From Nocardia vermiculata NBRC 100427 (GTDB taxonomy: Bacteria > Actinomycetota > Actinomycetes > Mycobacteriales > Mycobacteriaceae): 64,000 bases of DNA. Of this stretch, positions 55,228 to 63,258 are shown piece after piece. A program made the position numbers and the translations under genes. Each line of letters starts with the position of its first letter. Within the stretch, counting starts at the first letter, position 1. Location of the stretch: contig NZ_BDCA01000002.1 in assembly GCF_001613265.1 (NCBI RefSeq), positions 124,001 through 188,000 on the forward strand, written 5' to 3'. The notes under the pieces were generated by a model. That model was not told the DNA's origin, did no database searches, and saw only the letters and a list, made by a program, of their open reading frames with translations.

Positions 55228-55268
55228 ATCGGCCGGTTCGTCACCTGCACGGTGGCGGACCGGCCGAT
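55228..55268 (+). terminator. Terminator after thiolase
   Basis: ATCGGCCGGT (55228-55237) and ACCGGCCGAT (55259-55268) pair, the loop can extend the stem, and TTT follows. Confidence 0.7.
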
Positions 55269-55309
55269 TTGCGTCGGCATTTCCCGCTGGAAGTCGTAAG
55301 TTGGCTCAC

Positions 55310-55495
55310 ATGACCGAAGAAGACCCACCGGGATCCGGCCCTGCGGCGAGGGTGAGCGTGTCGCTCAGGGCGGGCACTATTCGCGCGGTCAGAGAGCGCG
55401 TCGGCTCACGAGGATTCTCGGCCTACGTCGACGCCGCTGTAGAACGCCAGATCGAGCGAGACCTACTGGCGGAGGAAAACGACCACAGCCGCTGA
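55310..55495 (+). CDS. RHH/CopG-type antitoxin-like protein (orphan)
   Basis: 61 residues: RVSVSLRAGTIRAVRERVG (ribbon strand and helix) and GFSAYVDAAVERQIERDLL (second helix), the pattern of VapB/MazE-like ribbon-helix-helix antitoxins. No toxin follows on this strand; the next gene is a RelE-type toxin convergent with a 6-nt gap. TAAGTT (55297-55302) lies 7 nt before ATG 55310 (leaderless pattern). Confidence 0.7.
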   Translation: MTEEDPPGSGPAARVSVSLRAGTIRAVRERVGSRGFSAYVDAAVERQIERDLLAEENDHSR

Positions 55496-55501
55496 GCAGA
55501 G

Positions 55502-55771
55502 TCATGTTCGATAGATGTCACGGCGATGGTTGACGTCGACGACGGTGACGACCATTCGCTTGTCATCGATGCGATATAGCAGCCGATAGGTTCCACGGCG
55601 TGCCGAGAACCTGTCATCCAGCGGCGGTTGCAGCCGCTTGCCGACACGGTACGGATTATCGAGCAGAGGGCCTGTCATGAACTCGAAGGCCGCAACCGCT
55701 ACCGATTCACTCAGCTTCCCGGTCAGCATCCGACGAACGGTCGGGGTTGTCTCCAGCGTGTACTGGCTCAT
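55502..55771 (-). CDS. RelE/ParE-family toxin
   Basis: 89 residues; YRVGKRLQPPLDDRFSARRGTYRLLYRID with a C-terminal VVDVNHRRDIYR, the RelE pattern of basic active-site residues. Probably a ribosome-dependent mRNA endonuclease. Start overlaps the antitoxin stop by four bases, giving antitoxin-then-toxin order. Confidence 0.85.
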   Translation of the reverse strand: MSQYTLETTPTVRRMLTGKLSESVAVAAFEFMTGPLLDNPYRVGKRLQPPLDDRFSARRGTYRLLYRIDDKRMVVTVVDVNHRRDIYRT

Positions 55772-56058
55772 GCGCTACGGCGGACCGCAGCACGGCGCTG
55801 GGCCATCGCCGTAGCCAATTCATCGGCGGTAACAGTCTCGCCGCGGGCCAGCTCGGCATCCGAGGCAACCAGCCGGCTGACCGTCTCCGGATCGGACAGC
55901 ACGCTGATCGTCTCCTCGAGCGACTCGAGATCCTCGACCGCGACCAGGACCGCCGCGGGCTCACCATGCACGGTGATAGTGACCCGTTCGTGCTGGTCCC
56001 GGACTCGGCCAACCAACTCCGAGAGCGTCGCCTTCACCTCTGCCAGCTTCATAGTCAT
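55768..56058 (-). CDS. Phd/YefM-type antitoxin
   Basis: About 96 residues: MKLAEVKATLSELVGRV, VTITVHGEPAAVLVAVEDLESLEET, typical Phd/YefM DNA-binding N-terminus, then a toxin-neutralising tail. Start 56058 or 56052; both overlap a GTCATA/TATGAC palindrome. The frame is open to 56115. Confidence 0.85.
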   Translation of the reverse strand: MTMKLAEVKATLSELVGRVRDQHERVTITVHGEPAAVLVAVEDLESLEETISVLSDPETVSRLVASDAELARGETVTADELATAMAQRRAAVRRSA

Positions 56059-56067
56059 AAGTATGAC
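56054..56067. promoter_or_regulatory. Palindrome over the antitoxin start
   Basis: GTCATA-AG-TATGAC, perfect 6-bp arms, spanning the start codon; fits autorepression by the Phd/YefM protein, whose relatives bind TGTACA-like palindromes. Confidence 0.45.
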
Positions 56068-56133
56068 CATGTAGCCAACACCGGTCAACCGCCTGTCACG
56101 CATACGAGTAGACACTCTCGAATCGCTACCTGG

Positions 56134-56715
56134 TCAGCGGCTGAGGCGTTCCACGGTCGACACGATCGTCGCGGTGAGTTCCTCGTCCGCCTCGTCCCGG
56201 GTCACGGTTCCGATGGCGGCAGCCGCCGACAGCGCTTCGGCCGCACCGAAGATCGCCGTCAATGCGGGAGTCGGAACCGTTCCTTCGGCGACGAACGGTT
56301 CGAGAATCTCTCGGCAGCGCTGCGCGTACGCCTCGTCCGAGCGGCGCTTGAAATCGGCGAGCTCCTGCGTCCCCTCGAGTGCGGCGACGACCCCGGTGAG
56401 CTCGCGCCCCTGACCGAGGAAACAGTCGACGTATGACGTCGCGATGGCATCGGCACAGGCCGGGAGCGATCTGTCCGCAGCAGCAAGAGCATCGGTCAGG
56501 GCCACCGCCTGGCGCGCGTCGTACTCCTCGAACAGTGCGACCAACAGTGCGGACCGCGAAGTAAAATGGCTGTAGACAACAGGTTTCGTCACCTCGGCGA
56601 TCTCGGCGAGATGCCCCAGCGTCAGCGCGTCCGCACCCTCCCGGCGCACGATCGACCACGCCAACGTCACCAACTGCTCGTAACGGGCCTCTCGCGCCAT
56701 CCGCACCCGAGCCAT
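56134..56715 (-). CDS. TetR/AcrR family transcriptional regulator
   Basis: 193 residues; helix-turn-helix LTLGHLAEIAEVTKPVVYSHF (broken: LGHLAEIAEV, PVVYSHF) and a helical ligand domain. AGGAAGG lies before ATG 56715. Divergent from an NAD(P)H quinone reductase-like gene with three phased repeats between, so likely its repressor. Confidence 0.88.
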   Translation of the reverse strand: MARVRMAREARYEQLVTLAWSIVRREGADALTLGHLAEIAEVTKPVVYSHFTSRSALLVALFEEYDARQAVALTDALAAADRSLPACADAIATSYVDCFLGQGRELTGVVAALEGTQELADFKRRSDEAYAQRCREILEPFVAEGTVPTPALTAIFGAAEALSAAAAIGTVTRDEADEELTATIVSTVERLSR

Positions 56716-56747
56716 CTCGGCCTTCCTCTCACTTCTATATACCGAAA

Positions 56748-56785
56748 GTAACCTACTAGTGGTAACTTACTCTTGGTAACCTACT
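56748..56785. promoter_or_regulatory. Three phased GTAAC(C/T)TACT repeats
   Basis: Copies at 56748-56757, 56762-56771 and 56776-56785, each 14 bp from the next, in the divergent TetR/reductase spacer. GAAAGTA and TACTTTC flank them as an outer inverted pair. Probably regulator binding sites. Confidence 0.6.
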
Positions 56786-56826
56786 TTCAGTACATAGTAC
56801 TGGCCCGTCGAGAGGACCGATCCGTC

Positions 56827-57429
56827 ATGACCGCCCTTGTCGTTGTCGCCCACCCCGACTCCGAATCCCTCACCCACCACCTCGGCCGGTCGATCTCCAC
56901 GGCACTCACCGACATCGGAGTGGACACCGGATGGGCCGACCTGCACGCCGAAAAGTTCGACCCACGCTTCACCCTCGCCGACCGCCGCCTGTACCAGGGA
57001 AACGGACCGATCCCGGCAGACGTCGCCGCCGAACAGCAACGCCTGAACGACATCGACGACCTGGTCCTCGTCTTCCCCGTCTACTGGTGGTCGATGCCCG
57101 CACTCCTCAAAGGCTGGATCGACCGCGTCTTCATCAACGGCTGGGCCTTCGACGACCACGTCACCCCCATCGCCCGCAAACTCGGCCACCTGACCATCCA
57201 CCTCGTCATGCCCGCCGGCGACGACGCCGACAGCTTCCAGCGCCGCGGATACGACACCGCGATCTCCACCCAAATCGAGACCGGCGTGCTCGGATACTGC
57301 GGGGCACGAACAGGATTCACCACCGTGCTACACGAAGCCGAAGCTCTCACCCTTGCGGGTCTCGAGGAGAAGGGGCGGGCTGTGGGGGCGGCGGTGGCGG
57401 ACGCGGTACGACGGCCGATCGGAGTGTGA
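56827..57429 (+). CDS. NAD(P)H dehydrogenase (quinone)-like flavodoxin-fold oxidoreductase
   Basis: 200 residues: VVVAHPDSESLTHHL flavin site, PVYWWSMPALLKGWIDRVFINGWAF (quoted in part: VYWWSMPALLKGW), and LGYCGAR near the end, as in the NQO1/KefF/MdaB family. Two-electron reduction of quinones or nitro compounds. ATG 56827 has GAGAGGA upstream; the frame is open to 56773. Controlled probably by the divergent TetR. Confidence 0.88.
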   Translation: MTALVVVAHPDSESLTHHLGRSISTALTDIGVDTGWADLHAEKFDPRFTLADRRLYQGNGPIPADVAAEQQRLNDIDDLVLVFPVYWWSMPALLKGWIDRVFINGWAFDDHVTPIARKLGHLTIHLVMPAGDDADSFQRRGYDTAISTQIETGVLGYCGARTGFTTVLHEAEALTLAGLEEKGRAVGAAVADAVRRPIGV

Positions 57430-57489
57430 TTCCTGGGAACTGTCCAGCCACTGGCGGCCTGAAAAGAGTGGTTGATCGAAAGAGCCGAT

Positions 57490-57882
57490 CTATTCGCTGT
57501 GGTCGGCTCGTGCGTCCCGGCCCCGGAGCTTCTCGCCGAGCTCCGGGTCGAGGATGTCCAGAAATTCGATTGCTTGTTCAGCCAACACAGGCACGTTGAT
57601 TGTTGCCGTGTTGTAGACGATGTCCAGGTCTACATCGAAGTACTGATGGATCAGCATGTTGCGCATGCCACGCACCAGCCGCCAGGGAATGTCCGGGCGT
57701 TGCGCGCGAGTTTCCTCGGAAATCGAAGACGCTGCTTCGCCGATGAGGGAGAGATGGCGGATAACGGCGTCCTGGCGCAACTCGTCGGCGCCGAAGTGTT
57801 CTCGTGACAATCCCTGCAGGTAGGCGGCGACCTTGTCCGCGGAGAGGACGATGTCAGCGAGGAACACCGCGTCACGCCGCAT
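57490..57882 (-). CDS. hepT: HepT-type toxin (DUF86 RNase)
   Basis: 130 residues with R-x4-H-x-Y: Arg74, His79, Tyr81 in RNMLIHQYF, the HepT active site where the MntA antitoxin AMPylates the Tyr. ATG 57882 overlaps mntA by 11 nt. HEPN-fold RNase. Confidence 0.88.
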   Translation of the reverse strand: MRRDAVFLADIVLSADKVAAYLQGLSREHFGADELRQDAVIRHLSLIGEAASSISEETRAQRPDIPWRLVRGMRNMLIHQYFDVDLDIVYNTATINVPVLAEQAIEFLDILDPELGEKLRGRDARADHSE

Positions 57883-58168
57883 GGAGCACCTTCGCGTCGT
57901 CCAGCACGCGATCCCGGACGATCCAATTGAGGCCGTTCTTGGATACGACATCGACCGGGCGCCCGAGGAGCTGCTCGAGTTCGTCACGAAGGCCGAAGAA
58001 CTCCAACCCCATTTCGCTGCCCGGTTTCAGGACGTACAGCAGGTCAACGTCGCTGTCCGGGCGATCTGTGCCACGGGCCACCGAGCCGAATACCGATAGC
58101 TCCACAATGTCGTACTTGTCGCACAGAGCGCGTAGCTGAGGAAGCAGTGCGTCGAAATCTATGGTCAT
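57872..58168 (-). CDS. mntA: MntA-type antitoxin (minimal nucleotidyltransferase)
   Basis: 98 residues with GSVARG-x5-SDVD: Gly28, Ser29, Asp40, Asp42. AMPylates HepT to neutralise it. GGAGG precedes ATG 58168. TATGCT (near 58210) may be the -10. The frame is open to 58507 without coding character. Confidence 0.88.
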   Translation of the reverse strand: MTIDFDALLPQLRALCDKYDIVELSVFGSVARGTDRPDSDVDLLYVLKPGSEMGLEFFGLRDELEQLLGRPVDVVSKNGLNWIVRDRVLDDAKVLHAA

Positions 58169-58370
58169 CGCCCCTCCATCCGGTACAACGCCCGACCCGC
58201 TACAGCATAGTCGGCGCAGCAACTCCAGTGCGATTGCCGACTCGGCGCCGAGCCGTAGTACCGCAGTACGACCTTCGTCGGCCGCGAACCTCACCGGAAC
58301 TCGCCGCTGGACCGGCCGCGCGGCCACATGACCATTCACGTCGGCTCTTGCCGGGCCGTTCAACCAGGGC

Positions 58371-59033
58371 TTAAAGCACAGTTCCACGAGATTCGAACGC
58401 GGCCACGAAGTTCGGATGGGCCCGGGCTCGCACTCGGGTGGCATCGTCGATCGGATCGAAACGAATATAGGTTGCCGATCCGCGATAGATCGTGAATGAG
58501 AGAACAATTCCGAACGGACACCAGATGGGAAACATCAAGGCAGCCATGGGATGTAGCAGGACGTCCGGAACCGTGTCTCCCAGCACCAGGAAGACAGCCG
58601 CAGCAGGCACTATGCCAAATGACGCCAGGAAGTCGCCTAGAAAAGTGATCAACTTGCTCGCTCGGTGACACCTGGTACACAACGGCCATTCCCCTTCGAG
58701 AACCACCGATTTACTGGCTCTACGATAGATAGCCCCGGCAGAATATGCATCTTTCGGCCACAAACCGAACATTCTATTACGAAGATATCTGCCGAAGAAT
58801 ATCATGTCATTGCGGGCGGTATCCTGAATCCACTCATCCTCGCTCCGAACGAACCTGAAGTCGGCTTCCGTATTACCATTCACCGATTTCCCGTGCCGCA
58901 AGCAAACATCGGGTAGATTTTCATCCAACTGTAGGACGAATGGGTTCCCAAAGTCAAAGTCGGGATCCAATGCAAAATCTTCCCGGAGTTTTGTTCGCAA
59001 GAACATGTCACGCGACGGCGAATTTCGCCTCAT
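58371..59033 (-). CDS. Hypothetical membrane protein of the T7SS-associated operon
   Basis: 220 residues: polar N-terminal two thirds with a CTRCH motif (CTRCHRASKL) that could be half a zinc ribbon, two membrane helices (FGIVPAAAVFLVLG; MFPIWCPFGIVLSF), then a short tail. ATG 59033 overlaps the upstream stop by ATGA. Base composition is clearly lower in GC than the backbone. No family recognised. Confidence 0.65.
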   Translation of the reverse strand: MRRNSPSRDMFLRTKLREDFALDPDFDFGNPFVLQLDENLPDVCLRHGKSVNGNTEADFRFVRSEDEWIQDTARNDMIFFGRYLRNRMFGLWPKDAYSAGAIYRRASKSVVLEGEWPLCTRCHRASKLITFLGDFLASFGIVPAAAVFLVLGDTVPDVLLHPMAALMFPIWCPFGIVLSFTIYRGSATYIRFDPIDDATRVRARAHPNFVAAFESRGTVL

Positions 59034-59557
59034 TCGAGCCATCCGCGATTGCGGCGCTCTTGGAAGTAGAGATCATCTTCATCGGGCTCGTCCGGGATGA
59101 ATATTTGCTCGCGATTCGGCTTCCTCGTTCCCGGCACAACATTGGCGTTTCTTTGCACTGTCCCCGATCCTGGTGTTGCAGTTTCGGGGCCGGCACCCTG
59201 CGATTGCTCCTGCAATGTTGCCGAGTAGGTGCCGTCATCCGCCCTGTTATCGGGGTCTTTTCGCAAACGGTCGAATAGCAGTTCCCCGTCTTCGGCCAGT
59301 CGTCGACGTTCGTCGTCCGACATGTCCACAACCCGGTCGACTTGTCCCTCCGGAACCTTGTCGAAGATCTGGGCGAATGTCTCCGAGGTGCCAAAACTAC
59401 GCAGAGAAGCGCGTCCAGCGAGGACATCGTCGATTTGCCGCCGCACGTCCGGATCCTTCGTTGCGGCGCGAATAATACTCAGCGAGTTCTTCAGATGACG
59501 AGATATTCCAACATCGCCGTGCGCAATATCGAATATCGGTCCGGATGGCCGGTCCAT
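59030..59557 (-). CDS. Hypothetical protein of the T7SS-associated operon, 175 aa
   Basis: 175 residues, soluble and charged: helical N-terminus (DIAHGDVGISRHLKNSL, DPDVRRQIDDVLAG), then a disordered Gln/Gly/Thr-rich stretch and an acidic end (DEPDEDDLYFQE). It is 4 nt after the 241-aa gene and overlaps the membrane-protein gene. Function unknown. Confidence 0.68.
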   Translation of the reverse strand: MDRPSGPIFDIAHGDVGISRHLKNSLSIIRAATKDPDVRRQIDDVLAGRASLRSFGTSETFAQIFDKVPEGQVDRVVDMSDDERRRLAEDGELLFDRLRKDPDNRADDGTYSATLQEQSQGAGPETATPGSGTVQRNANVVPGTRKPNREQIFIPDEPDEDDLYFQERRNRGWLE

Positions 59558-59561
59558 CGTG

Positions 59562-60287
59562 TCAGGCTCCTGGGAAATCGTACGAAGAAGAAGGCAGTGG
59601 GGGCAGATTTTCAGGCCTGGTCTGGCTCGACAATGAATTCAAAAGCCCGATGGTCCCATAAATAGTCTTGTAGGCCTTCGAAACCAAATCGACCAGTTTC
59701 TGCGCCAACTTTATGATCTGCAGGATGATCGCAGCGGCAGCAGCTTCTTCTGCTGCCGCGACACCTACACCAACTCCCGTCGCTGCAGCGGCCGCCGCAG
59801 CCGCTTGCGTAATCCCCAGAATTATCGCCTTATCAGCAAGATCTTGCAGAATGTCCCCGACCAGGCGCCCGAGCTCACGCATTCCGGTACTGATATTGGT
59901 GAGTTGGCGGTGAATCTCTTCCAGCGGCCGGACTTGGAAGTCCAGTGTCGCCGACAGGTTTTTGAAATACGCTTCAGACGTGCCTGCAGCGTGACCGTTC
60001 CACGTCGCCCCCGCGGTCTGCTGCCAACTGTCGGTGATCGATCGGGAGTATGCGCCATTGAAGCGACCGAGGTTGGCTGCCGCCTCTGCAGCCTTCTGAA
60101 CACCTTCCCAGTCGCCGGTGACATGTTGGCTGGCCCACCCGAATATGTCGAGGTTCAGAGTCTTCTTGAGTAGCTCCGAGACATAGAAGGCGGGCGAAAC
60201 GAAATTGCCGCCCGCCAGGTACGACACCATGAACGGCATCGGGTCGCTCGCCTGCGGTTCTTTCAGCGTGCTGTCGGGGCGGGTCAT
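59562..60287 (-). CDS. WXG100/PPE-like T7SS substrate, 241 aa
   Basis: 241 residues: helix-turn-helix with WNGHAAGT in place of WXG (about residue 95) and preceding AAEAAANLGRF; an Ala/Gly-rich hydrophobic stretch (about 155-195) of the sort seen in larger T7SS substrates; and a short Pro/Ser end. No toxin domain. ATG 60287 overlaps the EspC-like stop by ATGA. Confidence 0.72.
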   Translation of the reverse strand: MTRPDSTLKEPQASDPMPFMVSYLAGGNFVSPAFYVSELLKKTLNLDIFGWASQHVTGDWEGVQKAAEAAANLGRFNGAYSRSITDSWQQTAGATWNGHAAGTSEAYFKNLSATLDFQVRPLEEIHRQLTNISTGMRELGRLVGDILQDLADKAIILGITQAAAAAAAATGVGVGVAAAEEAAAAAIILQIIKLAQKLVDLVSKAYKTIYGTIGLLNSLSSQTRPENLPPLPSSSYDFPGA

Positions 60288-60604
60288 CGCGCGGGCTCCG
60301 GGTAGGTCTGATCGAGTTGGCGAGCCTGCTCGTAGTCGGTGGTCCGGTAGAGCTGCGCAGCCTTGCCCAGCTCATCAGCCGAACGGTCCGACAAGGTCTG
60401 CAGATGCTTGTAGTTGGCCGTCAGATCCTCCTGGATCTGCTCGACGATTTCCTTGACCTGCACGAAGATGCCGGTCTCGGCGTTCTGCAGTTCGAGCCAC
60501 TTCGTGACATGTTGAACCGCAGCCCCCGCTTGACCTGCGAGATCGCCCATGGCTCCACCGAACTTATCGAGATCGTCTGGTACCACGGTGAATTCTGCCG
60601 GCAT
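60284..60604 (-). CDS. EspC/DUF2580-like T7SS-associated small protein
   Basis: 106 residues, helical hairpin (MGDLAGQAGAAVQHV ... VEQIQEDLTANYKHLQTL) with a C-terminal YRTTD, matching the T7SS export signal Y-x3-D/E. Probably pairs with the 241-aa product. AGGGGG precedes ATG 60604. Confidence 0.8.
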   Translation of the reverse strand: MPAEFTVVPDDLDKFGGAMGDLAGQAGAAVQHVTKWLELQNAETGIFVQVKEIVEQIQEDLTANYKHLQTLSDRSADELGKAAQLYRTTDYEQARQLDQTYPEPAR

Positions 60605-60729
60605 GTATCCCCCTGACTTGTGATCGCTGAACCAGTTTTACTTCGGACGAACTATCGAGCTGACGATGCAGGCACTCGGTGATCGCGCCGCCGAGCCGAA
60701 TGCGTGGGCGCTCCGGCAGGGCGGTCGCG

Positions 60730-61497
60730 TCACCAGGGTTTGGCCTCCTCGCGCAGGCGTTGGAGGGCGCGGTCGATCCAGCCGGTGAAGCAGGCGGCCA
60801 GGTCGGTTGTGGCGGCGGGACGGATGGTGACGTGTTCGCGGGTACGTTGTTGGAGGTAGCGGCCGTCGCCTGTGGCGTCGAACCATTCGGTGGCGTACCA
60901 GGGGTCGGGGCGGCTGTGGAGGTAGCCGGTGCGCAGCCAGGCGGAGCCGCCGCCGTCGATGGGGCCGCCGACCAGGCGGCGGAAGCGCTCCTGCGGGCTG
61001 TTGCGGGTGGATCCGCGTTGTTCGGGGGATCGTAGGTCGTCGCGGTGGAAGGTTTGGGTGCCCGCGCGGCCGGGCGGGGCCTTGGGCACGATGTGGGCCA
61101 GGCGGCTCGCGAGCTGTTCGGTGCCGAACAGGCGGCATTTGATGTCGCCGTGGACATTGTCGGCTGCGGTCTGAGTAAGGAGTACGGCGTGATGTGAGGT
61201 CCGGGCGCCGACGATCCGGTATTCGCGTGGTCGGCCTTTACCGAGGATGCTGGACTCGCCGTGGATCTCGATGCGGAGTTCGGACTTCTCGAGGGTGTGG
61301 AAGGCGAGGGTGAGGAGTTCGGTTTCGTCGGCGTCGTAGCTTTCGCGCACCGCTTTGCGGTGCGCGGCAAGCGGTTCGGCGGTCCGGAATCGACTGGTGT
61401 AGGTCAGTGGGCGCGGGAAGCGGTCGTTGGCGTCGGAGAACCACAGTGCCGCGAAGTCGTCTGGTTCCCAATGCCATTCTGCGATCGATGAACTCAC
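60730..61497 (-). CDS. ESX secretion-associated protein EspG
   Basis: 255 residues with the EspG layout: WHWEPDDFAALWF start, TAFHTLEKSELRIEI-like strand, and C-terminal helix TDLAACFTGWIDRALQRLREE. EspG is the cytosolic chaperone of PE-PPE pairs. Start overlaps the PPE-like gene's stop by ATGA. Confidence 0.85.
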   Translation of the reverse strand: MSSSIAEWHWEPDDFAALWFSDANDRFPRPLTYTSRFRTAEPLAAHRKAVRESYDADETELLTLAFHTLEKSELRIEIHGESSILGKGRPREYRIVGARTSHHAVLLTQTAADNVHGDIKCRLFGTEQLASRLAHIVPKAPPGRAGTQTFHRDDLRSPEQRGSTRNSPQERFRRLVGGPIDGGGSAWLRTGYLHSRPDPWYATEWFDATGDGRYLQQRTREHVTIRPAATTDLAACFTGWIDRALQRLREEAKPW

Positions 61498-62702
61498 TTG
61501 GGTGGCGCCTGTTCGGGGTTGCTACCGATGACACCGCCCGGGATCGTCGGCACGTCGGGTCCGAGTAGTTCTTCGGCGTTCTCCATGGTACGCAACCACT
61601 CCGGCAACTCGTGCGTGTTCTCTTCGGAGTCCTGCTTGCCACGTGCTCCGCCCATACCGCCCATACCCATCCCTGGCATACCGGCCCCACCCGGCTTCCC
61701 GGCGGCAGCTGCCGCCGGACTACCGAGAGAGCCCGGCGTACCAGGTTGACCGGGAACGCTCTTCCCGGGGCCCCCGCCGGGAAGGCTGCCGAGACCACCG
61801 CCGGGGATTGCGGAGGTACCACCTCCGGAGTACGGGCCGCCGGATGTTCCCGATCCCATCGAACTCGGTGTGGTGCCCATACCGGCCGGTGCGGTGCTGT
61901 CCAGGGCAGTCGGCGCCGTGGGCGACTGTGCTGCAGCAGGATTGGTGGCTGTCGGATCCTGGGGAGAATCCGAGGTTCCTTGTTCTTCGGGCGTTCCAGG
62001 CTGTTCGGTGTCCTCGCCGGCGTCGGGAGTACCAGGGGTTTCGAGTCCGTTCGGCGTATCCCCGCCAGGGCTGATCCCGCCGGGTTGCAACCCACCGGGT
62101 GGAATCGCACCGGGAACTCCGGGCCCTTGGTCCGGGTTCCACGAATTCACAGGGTTGGTCGGGCTGTCCGGCACCGGCAGCACGGGAATGCTGGCGTTGG
62201 CTTGTGCGAAGGGGTTGACGTAGTGGTTCGTCATGGCGATCCGGGCTTTGTCCTTGGCCTCGTCGATCGCCTCCCGGGAACGCGAGCCGTTGAACAAGCT
62301 CCATCCCTCGGGGTTGAAGATGTTCCAGCCCACACCGCTGTTTGGCTTGGGCACATTGAGTTTCGTGTCGGCGATATCCATGACCGCCCGGGCCACGGAC
62401 GAATGGAGGCTGTCGAGCGCGGTCGACAGATCCAGTGCACGCTGAGCGTAATCGCCGACGGCCTGACGGGAGGCTTCGGCGGCCGGGCCCTGCCAGGCGG
62501 CCGAACTGGATTGGCGGATGCGGGCAGCGAAGAAGTCGGCCGCGCGCCCGAAGTCTATCGACAGTTGGTTGTACAGGTCCTTGGCTTCCTGAGCCGGAGT
62601 CGTATCGAGAGGATGGAAGGTATTGTAAATCTCCCAGTGCTCCCAGCCTTCGGACGTTTCGTGGTCGTTGATCTTGGAAGGCTCATTCGGAATTTCGGTC
62701 AT
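61494..62702 (-). CDS. PPE-like T7SS substrate with Pro/Gly-rich C-terminus
   Basis: 402 residues: helical N-terminus with SSAAWQGPAAEASRQAVGDYAQRA (WQG = WXG; quoted in part), then a Pro/Gly/Thr-rich stretch (about 190-365) and a conserved end (HELPEWLRTMENAEELLGPD). Resembles the WXG100-like, EspG-dependent substrates of nocardiae. ATG 62702 shares one base with the upstream TAA. Confidence 0.82.
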   Translation of the reverse strand: MTEIPNEPSKINDHETSEGWEHWEIYNTFHPLDTTPAQEAKDLYNQLSIDFGRAADFFAARIRQSSSAAWQGPAAEASRQAVGDYAQRALDLSTALDSLHSSVARAVMDIADTKLNVPKPNSGVGWNIFNPEGWSLFNGSRSREAIDEAKDKARIAMTNHYVNPFAQANASIPVLPVPDSPTNPVNSWNPDQGPGVPGAIPPGGLQPGGISPGGDTPNGLETPGTPDAGEDTEQPGTPEEQGTSDSPQDPTATNPAAAQSPTAPTALDSTAPAGMGTTPSSMGSGTSGGPYSGGGTSAIPGGGLGSLPGGGPGKSVPGQPGTPGSLGSPAAAAAGKPGGAGMPGMGMGGMGGARGKQDSEENTHELPEWLRTMENAEELLGPDVPTIPGGVIGSNPEQAPPK

Positions 62703-63211
62703 TACCAAGACTTCCCGAGACGCGGAGTCGAACCGGGAAGAATTTCCTTACCGATCGGACTCGACGGCATATCCGCTGTCAACCGGTTGTATTCGGCGGC
62801 GAAGGCTTCGTCGGTTTGGACGTACATTTGCGCTATCTGGTGGTGGAGAGTTTGGATGTCGTCGACGATTCGGTAGTGCTGGTCGAGAACGCTCCACACG
62901 CAATTTACGGTGTCACCGCTTGTCTCCGAGCCAGCCTTGTCGCGATACCATCCGACCAGCGACTGCGCCAGCGTCAGGTTACGATTCTCCTCACCGAGCC
63001 CCCAATTTTCGCGCGCCGAGATTGTCTTGGCAATACCCTGAAGACGCCGGATCTCATCCTTGAATGCTTGGCAGTCTCGCTCGATGTATGCAAACTCATC
63101 GGCATTGACCATTACATCTTGACTGAAACTGACGGTAAGACTACCGTCTTGCGCCTGCTGAATAAGACTGGCCAGAGGGCCCGGCTTCTTCGGCTGAGTG
63201 TCATCGGCCAT
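62702..63211 (-). CDS. PE-like/helical T7SS-associated protein, 169 aa
   Basis: 169 residues, mostly helical, VNADEFAYIERDCQAFKDEIRRLQ and HHQIAQMYVQTDEAFAAEYNRLTAD; the last contains Y-x3-D-like spacing. GGGGAG lies before ATG 63211. Likely partner of the PPE-like protein. The frame is open to 63256. Confidence 0.72.
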   Translation of the reverse strand: MADDTQPKKPGPLASLIQQAQDGSLTVSFSQDVMVNADEFAYIERDCQAFKDEIRRLQGIAKTISARENWGLGEENRNLTLAQSLVGWYRDKAGSETSGDTVNCVWSVLDQHYRIVDDIQTLHHQIAQMYVQTDEAFAAEYNRLTADMPSSPIGKEILPGSTPRLGKSW

Positions 63212-63258
63212 AATAAATGTTCTCCCCGCGAACTTGTCTAATAAGTAATCCGCCACAC

